DNA of 64,000 nt from Tachypleus tridentatus (lineage: Eukaryota; Arthropoda; Merostomata; Xiphosura; Limulidae), in contig NC_134833.1 in the NCBI RefSeq assembly GCF_004210375.1, positions 21,693,396 to 21,757,395 on the forward strand. Reading direction: 5' to 3'. Positions 42,214-54,200 of this stretch are shown one piece after another. Both the position numbers and the translations under genes were made by a program. Below the pieces are notes generated by a model, which saw only the letters and a list, made by a program, of their open reading frames with translations, made no database searches and was not told the DNA's origin. Within the stretch, counting starts at the first letter, position 1; the number at the start of each line of letters is the position of its first letter.

Positions 42214-45200
42214 GTAAGTGAATTATATTTTATATTTAAACACACATAATGTAATCATTAAGTAATGATTAACAAACATTACCCTGTTGTTAGGAAAAAG
42301 TACTCTTTTTTTCCTTCTTCTAAGATAAAGAGCACTCTCTCCAGGCCACCAGAAGAAGTGGTTTCCAAGAAACCTGTTTCTACGACGGATCTCAACACAA
42401 TTGTTATTTCTCTCTGTTTTGCTTGTTATCCGGAGGCACATCCGTTTTCTCGTGTGAAGGCAGTCTCCTCTACACGTGTTGTGTTTATTCAGAGAGGCCA
42501 ACCCGCAGACACAGGCCATCTCCACATCAAGCAACCTACCCCCCCTCAGAGTTCCAGTACCGGGCATTAAACACGAGAGAACCAGGTATGTTTGTGTCTG
42601 TGAACCAATCAGTTATTATTTCTCTTCTTAGTGTTGTTGTCCGACATAACTGTTAAGAATGTTGGTCATACCAATACAATATGACCAACCTTAGCTTCAT
42701 TCCGTAGAGCAGAACCCCCCCCCCCAGTTTAACTCAGCGGCAGATGTGGGGTTTGTAAAGCTAAATACTGAGTTTCGATACCTGCGGCGGACAAGGCACC
42801 GATAGTTTTGTGACTTTCAATAAATAAACAAGACTGTTTGTTTTGGAATTTCGCACAAAGCTACTCGAGGGCTATCACTGCTAGCCGTCCCTAATTTTGC
42901 AATGTAAGACTAGAGGGAAGGCAGCTAGTCATCACCATCCACCGCCACCTCTTGGGCTACTCTTTTACCAACGAATAGTGGGATTGACCGTCACATTATA
43001 ACGCCCCCACGGCTGAAAGGGCGAGCATGTGTGGCGTGACCGGGATGCGAAACCGCGACCCTCAGATTACGAGTCGCACGCCTTAACACGCTTGGCCATG
43101 CCGGGCCATATAAACAAGACATTTGAATGCTTTGGATCATACCTTATTTTAAATCGTTCCATCTTTTATGCGTCTTCCATCTTTTATTTAATATGAGTTT
43201 TAAATAGCAGTATTACTGAATACTCGTAAGATTTATTTCTTTTATATATAACATGCTTGAACAACGTGTTCAGAATCATATATTTTAGAGGGGCCAACTA
43301 TTCCTCTTATATATAAATGGGCAAAACAGGAAGGTGTTCATACAAATACGAGGTCTGTTCAAAAAATACGCGGACTGTTTGAATTGCGCGGCTCCAGTTG
43401 GTTCCAGTGGAATCCGCTTGGTGTCGCTAGGTTCGCACAGATCAGCTGATTTCGACGCCTTTTCCCGATTGCAGATATCTTCATTTGTGTATTAGCTACG
43501 CGGTTTTAAGTGAAGTGCGATTTTTTCGTTTGGCGGATTTCAGAATGAATGACCTGAAGGAGCAACGACTTGCTGTGAAATTTTGTGTTAAACTTGGAAA
43601 ATCTGCGACTGAAACTTTTGCTATGCTTAACACGGCTTACGGTGATGTTGCTATGAAGCGTACGGCATGTTTCAAGTGGCATAAACGTTTTAAGGATGGT
43701 CGACAGTCCATTGAAGATGATGAGCGTCCTGGACGTCCTTCCACGTCAACTCACGACCCACACGTCGACAAAATCAACACCCTGGTGCGGGCAAATCGAC
43801 GTCTGACTGTTAGGGAGCTTGCTGAAGAGTGTGGGATATCAGTTGGATCTTGTTACGAGATTTTGACCGAAAAATTGAAGATGCACCGCGTTGCTGCGAA
43901 ATTTGTGCCTCAGAACACGTGAGTTTTTGGCCAAACACTCGATCACTGTTCTTCCCCACCCCCCACCCCTACTCATCTGACCTTGCTCCTTGCGATTTTT
44001 TCTTGTTCCCCAAGCTCAAAAGACCCTTAAAAGGAAGAAGATTTGAGACGATTCCCGAGAGTAAGGCAAATGCGACGAAGGAGCTGGAGGACATCACAAA
44101 AGAAGCGTACCAGGACTGTTTCAACAAGTGGAAACACCGTTGGGATAAGTGTGTGCGTTGGGGAGGAGAGTACTTTGAAGGGGTACCAGACCTGTAACTT
44201 CTAAATAAAGTACATTCTGTTTTATGACGTCAGTCCGCGTATGTTTTGAACAGCCCTCGTATATACTGGGCTACATCTATTACGCACTGTTGGTAAGTTC
44301 ATGAATCCTTATATGGTAAATTTCCCATATTTTTGAACCGCCCTCGTATATACTGGGCTACATCTATTACGCACTGTTGGTAAGTTCATGAAGCCTTATA
44401 TGGTAAATTTCCCTGGTAAGTAAGCTTTATTGTTGATGGTAGTTCCATACGAAGCCTTATATGGGGGGATAACGCTTATATTCCACACGTGTTATGAAGA
44501 ACAATTGGTGCTGATATAATTTGTTATATCGAGAGAAACACTCAAACAATACATGATATTGTTAATGTATTACACCTAATAATGCCCAAAGTCTGTTGGA
44601 TCAAACATATAAGGCTAATACTTTTATGACTACAACATTGTTACACGTGTTTAAAATTTCTTGTTTTCCTTATAGTAGGTTATATTACTAAATAAAAAAA
44701 ACAATATTACTTTGTGACATCAACATAAGTTTAAATGTGAGATTTTTTTTTCTTCTACGAATTAGATATTCTGATATTAATTGCTGTCAGCATAAGACGT
44801 AAATGTTTACGTATTATAGACTCATAATCGCACTGACTTATGAACAAACCAGTAAATCTATTTTAGCACCATCTGGCGGTGTATTGTGACATTAAAAATA
44901 GCTTTGTTATAACAAGCTGTGTAGAAACGTTTACCAATTTCTTTTATCGTATTAACCCTGGATATGTCTAAGTATTATGTTGGATAATACTATCTTATGA
45001 CACTATGACGGGAGGGGATCGTAATTCAGAACTTTTATTGGTTGTGGTTATATTTTGTTTTCTGGATTTCGGGGTATTGCACAAGATCTTAAACAGTCAT
45101 AAATACTTCGCTATAACTGGTTGTTTGGGGTAAAGCTACGTAAAACATTCATCACTTGCTTCTTGATCGTGATTTTTATGTTGTTGCTTTTTAAATGCCG

Positions 45201-48200
45201 AAATGCGGTACATGATCAGGACTTTCTTTACAATTGGCTTAGCCAATATAAAACGTTACATTAATTTTGACAAACATAACGCACCAATGACGTTGCGTTT
45301 CTGGACAGAAATTAGAAAGATGTCTCGTTTCTCAATTTTTTTTATATTTTTAATTTGGCTATTAACAGAAAGGAACAGTACGTACCAAAACTAAGTGGAC
45401 ACACTATAATAAAGTGTGATGGCAGAGTTAGTTCAACTCCCATCCACCCCTTCAAAAAACCAAAAAAACTCATCCGCATTGAGAAATAGTCAGTTTATCA
45501 GTTTATTCGTTCTTTTGGATTTTCAGGCTTGCTGGAAAAAAAGACACTTTTGTTTTCAAGTTATCAGCAATAAGTAGTTTTCATGTAAGTATTTATTGTT
45601 CTCAAATAAGTTTTTGGTAATTAAAATTATAAATGTAGACAGCTTAGTAGTAATAGCTACAACTCATTTTAATCGTAAACTTTGCAGCTTGTGGACGACC
45701 AACAGCAAAACCTCAGAACCGTATCATTGGAGGTCAAGAAGCCTTATATGGCGAATTTCCATGGCAAGTGAGTAATGAGGAATATATATTTTTAGATCAT
45801 ATATTACTGTAGTTGGTCGTAAAATTAAACATAAGAATATTATGCGTGTGCGTGTGTTTCTTTCTCAGAAAAATATGTTTGCCAGGTTTGTGGGCATGTT
45901 CACCTATGCAGAGCGTACGTCCAGACAGGTCAGAAAAACAACATGACACGCATCGTCAATCATATCATAAGGAATGGACTCATCTAATGGAAGATGTTTC
46001 CTAGTGAGAAAAAGACAATGGTAAAGATGTAATAATCTAATAACCATTAATCTGTATCAACTAGGAAGTGAAATAGAAAGTGTTTCCTATGGAGAAAAAT
46101 ACAATGGTAAAGATATAATAATCTAATAACCATTAATCTGTATCAACTAGGAAGTGAAATGGAAAGTGTTTCCTATGGAGAAAAAGACAATGGTAAAGAT
46201 GTAATAATCTAATAACCATTAATCTGTATCAACTAGGAAGTGAAATGGAAAGTGTTTCCTATTGAGGAAAAGACAGGGTCGTATCAATAAGATGTATATT
46301 TCGGTAGATCACAGAATTGTAAGTACGTTCACCTATAAATAGTGTATGTCCAGATAGATTTGAAATTGTATTTGGACATCAGGTCTTCTGTAAAAATAGA
46401 CATTGTAGATTGTTGTTGTTTCAGGTTATTATTGGTGCTGAAGTGACTAGTTTTATCCATTTCTAAGTATTTTTTATTGGAATTTTCCTATTTCTTCGTA
46501 GAAATATTTGTTATCAAACGACTTTGTTTGTAACTGCTATTTAGATTTCTTTTCCCTTTTCACGTGTTTACTTTCACTACATGATTAAAATTAGGTTCCA
46601 TTCAATTTACCTACTTCTTTATTAATTCATTTTAAAGAGAAACATCTCATTTCATTCCATATTGAGACTTTACTGATAAATAAACATGAAACTTGTAGCC
46701 TCGCCTTCGAAATTAATTATTCTATATAACAACCCGTACAATTTCGAAATGAATTTACGAAACGCTAAATAAAAAAAGGTTTTATTTTAAAAGAATGTAC
46801 AGGACTAAATCCCACAATTCCACATAAGTTTATTACCTGCACAAATTATTTCTTTCTATCAAGAATTTTACTGTTTTCTAGCATTAAGGTCCTCTTTGGT
46901 TTCGGCCCGGCATGGCCAGGTAGGTTAAAGTCGTGTGACTCGTAATTTGAGAGTCGTGAGTTTGCATCCTCTTCACGCCAAATATGCTCTCCTTTTCAGC
47001 CGTGGGGGCGTTATAAAGTTACGATCAATCCCACTATTCGTTGGTAAAAGAGTAGCCCAAGAGTTGGCGGTTGGTGGTGATGACTAGCTGCCTTCCCTCT
47101 AGTCTTACACCGAAAAATTAGGGACGGCGAGCGTAGATAGCCCTCGAGTAGCTTTGCGCGAAATTCAAAATCAAATCAAACAAGCTTCTATGGTTTCAGT
47201 GAATTGTTTTCTTCATGTACTTAAGTAACCAACACTTGTATAATCTATACTAGGCGCTAACGACCTGTCGTCATATTTTTCAATCTATTTTCATTTAATT
47301 TACTTATAATGTCGCTGTTGTAGTTTTCTTTTATAAATCTGCTGTTAGTTAACCCAATCAAGGAGTCCTAAAGTTTCAATGTGTCTTCAGCTAAGCTTGT
47401 AGAGGAATAACAGAAGACAACATTTCTCATTTTTATTCCTCTAGTATTACGTTTAGTTTTGTTTGCACTAAACCTTGTTCTTCTGTTTTGAAGCCTTTAC
47501 TTATTACCGTTAATTCCCATGACATAAGTCACAAAGCGTTTATTGTTTTTATTGTTTTGAATTTCGCACAAAGCTACTCGAGGGCTATCTGTGCTAGCCG
47601 TCCCTAATTTTGCAGTGTAAGACTAGAGGGAAGGCAGCTAGTCATCACCACCCACCGCCAACTCTTGGGCTACTCTTTTACCAACGAATAGTGGGATTGA
47701 CCGTCACATTATAACGCCCCCACGGCTGAAAGGGCGAGCATGTTTGGCGCGATGGGGATGCGAACCCGCGACCCTCAGATTATGAGTCGCACGCCTTAAC
47801 ACGCTTGGCCATGCCGGGCCATCACAAAGCACAAGTGGTTATTATAAGACAGTTTTTTTCATGTTTTTGAGCAGAAATATGAAAAACATGTCTTTAACTA
47901 AGTATTACATCCTCAAGTTATTTCTTAATGTTTTTCTTCTGTCTAATATGATGAAGTGTTTGTGTGTATACCACTTGGTAGTTGTTCATCCGATTTATTA
48001 AGTTTCATTAGAATATGTTTCTTGTTTTTTAGGCTCATATAAAAATTATCAGACAGCAGTGTGGGGGCGCTCTTGTCAGCAAAGAGTTTGTAGTAACAGC
48101 AGCACATTGCGTTTACAAGTAAGTTTTATTAAAATCGTTTTACGATGTGTGTGTGTATTTTTCTTATAGCAAAGTCACATCGGGCTATTTGCTAAGCCCA

Positions 48201-51200
48201 CCGAGTGGAATCGAACACCTGATTTTAGCGTTATAAATCCGTAGACTTACCACTGCACTAGCGGGGGGATTTTCCGATGTGACAAATTAGTTAATCAAAA
48301 CTAAGGTAGGTCGTTTTTAAAATAAAAAAGAAAAACCTAGTTAAACTGATTTAAGTCCTTTGAGATAAAATCTATTTAACAATAACTTATGTCGTCTTTA
48401 AGACGATTAGTTTGGATAAGAAAGTGGTCAAAGAGTAGCCCTCGATCTTGTTGATGACGGGTTCTACTGATCTGTTGCATTTTCTCTGATCAACGGATCA
48501 AAATTAGGGACAACAGTAGATAAACTTAGAAACTTTAGTATAATCAATAATCATATCACTGATGGGGTAATGGTAAGTTTACGTACTTTCAACTCTAAAA
48601 TCCTGGGTTCGCTTCCACACGGTGAACGCACCTGATATCCTTTTGTGACTTTTCTGTAAAAACGAATAATGATCCTAATTTTATTAAAGATGAAAAATAA
48701 CTTTTTTATGTACATAGTATAATAACTACTACTTTTGTCGTTCTATCGATGACTCAGCAGTAAGTCGTAGGTTTAGAATGCTAAAAATTAGGTTTTGATT
48801 TCCGTAGATGTCAGAGCACACATAACTCATTATGTAACTTTGCGTTTCTTTGCTGCTTTTGTATGTTTTAGCTCAAAGCTACATAATCAGCACTATCTGA
48901 GCTCTGTCCACCACAGGGACTCGAGCTCCGGATTTTTGTGCTGGAAACAACAAGCAAAAAAACCTATTTTGTGTTTTATTTTCAAATGATTTGTGTTTCA
49001 TTTTCTAGGTACAAATGTATTTAATGTATATTGTACAGAAGTAGGAAAACATGATTCTAGAAAAATGAAAACAATGCAATAGCTTTAGAATAAAAATTAT
49101 TTTAGACGTTATTTTACCTTCAATTGTGCTTGAATCGTTGTGTATTGTGAATGAAATTCAGGAACCTTTTAACCTCTCGTTTAATTCTGAAACATATAAC
49201 ATCTTAACGCTACATAGTGAACAATATCTATTGAATACAAGCATATATATTTAGTTATAATGCACGTGATATACGTTTCAGAATTCTGAGTGTTCAACTT
49301 AAAATCCAGTACTAATACCAGATTTGTGGATAAAGATAAAAATAGCACAAGGTAATGAACTCGTTCGAACGATTTTTGTAGAACAAGACTTCACGACATC
49401 ACAGTGGTTCTGGGCGTGTACGACATCCAAGATCAGCGCTATCAAAGCCTGCCTCCCCAGTACTTCAGTGTTCGTCAAATCAGGATACAGCCTCGCTTTC
49501 GTTTCTCTGCATCAAATCCTGACCGCTATGACGTGGCCTTACTACGCCTGGATCGTCCGGTTTATTTTCAGGATCACGTTCTGCCCATCTGCTTACCGCC
49601 TTTTAATATGAGCTTTGAAGGCATGAGTGGGATCATTACAGGTTGGGGGAAGACTGACTCCGCCTTAAGTAAGGAACAGGAACTTCGTATTAATAACGTA
49701 CAAATTATTTTTAATAATGAGTTACTAAATTAAGTTACTAAAGTCTGTACTTACACATCGCCACACTGCTAGAGTAAATTACAGTGAGAGGGTTAGGGTT
49801 CCTAACCTGTGCGGCTACAGGCTACGGAACTGACCAAGGACAAGGTGCTTAGATAAGTAAATTGTTACTATAATTCTTGAACAATGTTCAGCATCAAACA
49901 TTATGGGGTACCCATTCGAAACTAAGTCCAGCTTCTTTGCCATAATTTTGTCATAGTGAAACTGTCACAATTTTTTATCACTTCTAAAAAATTGATATTT
50001 TCTGTTTTTGCGTTCTTTTTAAATGTACAACTATTCACACGAGTGAAAATAAGTTGTTTTATTAATATATGAATAATATTAAAATGGAAAGGTTCGTTTA
50101 ACTTCTAGTTATACATAATTTTGTCTCTTAGCAGAAGAAGAAAAAACTATATTGAGTTTATTATCTTAATGTTATCAATTAGGTAATAGATATGGCACCC
50201 AAGTTCTTCATAAAGTGGAGGTTCCCGTGATTCAGAACAAAGACTGCGAATTATGGCACCGTAGTCGGGGGATCAACATCCGGATATATTCAGAAATGAT
50301 GTGTGCGGGTTACGAACAAGGCTTGAAAGACGCATGTGTGGTGAGTTAGAGATTCAAATCACAGGACATAGGTTTATATCTTTCTCTACTAAGATTGTAC
50401 TAAACAAATAACAGAGATGTGGGAAAACGTGCTTCACGTTTTAGATGTGTATTCCCCCATAAGTAACTTCAGCATGACCAAGTGGTTAAGATGCTCGACT
50501 CGTAATCTGAGGGTCACAGGTTTAAATCCCCATCACATCAAACATGTTCGCCTTTTCAGTCGTGGGGTCGTTATAAGTAACGGGCAATCCCACTATTTGT
50601 TGGTTCTCTGTTCAACAATAGTAGTTTCTTTCACTGTAACAGTTCTCTGTTCAACAATACTAGTTTCTTTCACTGTAATAATTCACTAATCAATAATACT
50701 AGTTTCTTTTACTGTAACAATTCACGAATCAGTAATACTAGTTTCTTTCACTGTAACAATTCACTAATCAGTAATACTAGTTTCTTTCACTGTAACAATT
50801 CACTAATCAATAATACTAGTTTCTTTCACTGTAACAATTCACCAATCAATAATACTAGTTTGATGACTAGCTGCCTTCTCTGTAATCTGTCAGTTAAAGA
50901 TTAGGGATGATTAGCGATAGATTGGCTACTAGTAGTTTCATGGGAAATGCAAGGAAAGCAAATAAATCTGTTTCAATATTTGTACAGAATTTAGCCTCAT
51001 AGCACGTATAAGCTGTTCAACATGCTATAGTCAAGGTAAGGAGGTTATTGTATGTTACTAGGTGGCACTACAGAAACTGAACAACCTTTATGATCTAAGT
51101 GTATGAATGTTTAACATTGGGGAGGGTATGTTATATACCCTTTACAAAAGCAAGTAATTTTCGGTCACATCACACCCCCTAATCAAACCTAAACAGTGTA

Positions 51201-54200
51201 AAAGTAGTTCTGATTCATTTCTTTCCACTAAGACTTCATATCAACTAAGGTTATTACGTCACTTTATAATTACATATTCCAGACCGCTTTAATATAGTGT
51301 ATTCAACTCTCTATGTTGTCAGTATTCTATATTACTAGACATAATCTTGCTGTAATGGGAGTATAGTGTATGTCAATATCTATGTATGTAACCAAAACTC
51401 CTGTGTCATCAAACAAAATTTCACAATTTAGGTATTTAAGATTCAAACAATTAAAAAGTAACGATGGTACGTGCAACACTATTTTTTTATCACAGAACAC
51501 AGTTTTCAATAAAAATCACTCCTCACAACAAGAACATGGCTTTCACCATCACTGTACGTGTTCATTTTTTTTCAAATTTTGAATGAGATGTGAATGCTAT
51601 GACTAGTAATTATTAGTACAAAAAATCGCCTGTAGAGCGGTGTTTCTGCTACAGTATTAGTTGCTAGCACATGTGTATATGCTGATAAATATGATATTAC
51701 TACTATCTGTATAGCGTATGTTATTTTCCAAATAATAATCAGCAAATATTTACGAATATATATGTTTCATCAAAATCAGACCAACAGGAAAACGTAAATT
51801 TTGGTTGGATCTAACTTATTTGTTGAGTAATAGTGTAATCAATACCCTAAGTTTGATTGGATCTGATTTATTGGTTGAGTAATAGTGTAATCAATACCCT
51901 AAGCTTGATTGGATCTAAATTATTGGTTGAGTAATAGTGTAATCAATACCCTGAGCTTGATTGGATCTGAATTATTGGTTGAGTAATAGTGTAATCAATA
52001 CCCTAAGCTTGATTGGATCTGAATTATTGGTTGAGTAATAGTGTAATCAATACCCTAAGCTTGATTGGATCTAAATTATTGGTTGAGTAATAGTGTAATC
52101 AATAACCTGAGCTTGATTGGATCTGAATTATTGGTTGAGTAATAGTGTAATCAATACCCTGAGCTTGATTGGATCTGAATTATTGGTTGAGTAATAGTGT
52201 AATCAATACCCTAAGCTTGATTGGATCTGAATTATTGGTTGAGTAATAGTGTAATCAATACCCTAAACTGATTGGATCTAAATTATTGGTTGAGTAATAG
52301 TGTAATCAATACCCTAAACTTGATTGGATCTAAATTATTGGTTGAGTAATAGTGTAATCAATACCCTAAACTTGATTGGATCTGAATTATTGGTTGAGTA
52401 ATAGTGTAATCAATACCCTAAACTTGATTGGATCTGAATTATTGGTTGAGTAATAGTGTAATCAATACCCTAAGCTTGATTGGATCTAAATTATTGGTTG
52501 AGTAATAATGTAATCAATACCCTAAGCTTGATTGGATCTGAATTATTGGTTGAGTAATAGTGTAATCAATACCCTAAGCTTGATTGGATCTAAATTATTG
52601 GTTGAGTAATAGTGTAATCAATACCGTAAGCTTGATTAGATCTAAATTATTGGTTGAGTAATAGTGTAATCAATACCCTAAGCTTGATTGGATCTAAATT
52701 ATTGGTTGAGTAATAGTGTAATCAATACCCTGAGCTTGATTGGATCTGAATTATTGGTTGAGTAATAGTGTAATCAATACCCTAAGTTTAATTGGATCTG
52801 AATTATTGGTTGAGTAATAGTGTAATCAATACCCTAAACTTGATTAGATCTAAATTATTGGTTGAGTAATAATGTAATCAATACCCTAAGCTTGATTAGA
52901 TCCAAATTATTGGTTGAGTAATAGTGTAATCAATACCCTAAGCTTGATTGGATCTAAATTATTGGTTGAGTAATAGTGTAATCAATACCCTGAGCTTGAT
53001 TGGATCTGAATTATTGGTTGAGTAATAGTGTAATCAATAACCTAAACTTGATTGGATCTGAATTATTGGTTGAGTAATAGTGTAATCAATACCCTAAACT
53101 TGATTGGATCTGAATTATTGGTTGAGTAATAATGTAATCAATACCCTAGGCTTGATTAGATCTAAATTATTGGTTGAGTAATAGTGTAATCAATACCCTA
53201 AACTTGATTGGATCTAAATTATTGGTTGAGTAATAATGTAATCAATACCCTAAGCTTGATTGGATCTAAATTATTGGTTGAGTAATAGTGTAATAAATAC
53301 CCTAAACTTGATTGGATCTGAATTATTGGTTGAGTAATAGTGTAATCAATACCCTAAGCTTGATTGGATCTAAATTATTGGTTGAGTAATAATGTAATCA
53401 ATACCCTAAGCTTGATTGGATTTGAATTATTGGTTGAGTAATAGTGTAATCAATACCCTAAGCTTGATTGGATCTAAATTATTGGTTGAGTAATAGTGTA
53501 ATCAATACCCTAAGCTTAATTGGATCTGAATTATTGGTTGAGTAATAGTGTAATCAATACCCTAAACTTGATTGGATCTGAATTATTGGTTGAGTAATAG
53601 TGTAATCAATACCCTAAGCTTGAATGGATCTGAATTATTGGTTGAGTAATAGTGTAATCAATACCCTAAACTTGATTGGATCTGAATTATTGGTTGAGTA
53701 ATAGTGTAATCAATACCCTAAGCTTGATTGGATCTAAATTATTGGTTGAGTAATAATGTAATCAATACCCTAAGCTTGATTGGATCTGAATTTTTGGTTG
53801 AGTAATAGTGTAATCAATACCCTAAGCTTGATTGGATATAAATTATTGGTTGAGTAATAGTGTAATCAATACCCTAAGCTTGATGGGATCTAAATTATTA
53901 GTTGAGTAATAATGTAATCAATACCCTAAGCTTGATTAGATCTAAATTATTGGTTGAGTAATAGTGTAATCAATACCCTAAGCTTGATTGGATCTAAATT
54001 ATTGGTTGAGTAATAGTGTAATCAATACCCTGAGCTTGATTGGATCTGAATTATTGGTTGAGTAATAGTGTAATCAATACCCTGAGCTTGATTGGATCTG
54101 AATTATTGGTTGAGTAATAGTGTAATCAATACCCTAAGCTTGATTAGATCTAAATTATTGGTTGAGTAATAATGTTATCAATACCCTAAGCTTGAATGGA

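Larger units (their letters stand above)
42586..45687. other. Intron 2 of protease 2
   Basis: 3.1 kb holding a short SINE, a family A SINE, a mariner derivative, decayed copies of exon 3 and a candidate alternative first exon, each listed separately. About 44470-45240 contains nothing I recognise. Confidence 0.85.

Noticed and set aside
42223-42567. 114-codon - strand open frame
   Set aside because: It is antisense to protease 2 exon 2, which has good splice sites, a knot-like cysteine pattern and phase agreement with its neighbours.
45813-46004. 63-codon frame with an MCVCVCFFL-type start in intron 3
   Set aside because: It runs into the inverted-repeat arm and has no splice or domain support.
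51327-51582. Identical pairs of 60- and 70-codon frames here and at 55041-55296, as if a conserved gene were duplicated
   Set aside because: Identity is explained by the recent intron duplication covering non-coding flanks equally. No domain is recognised.
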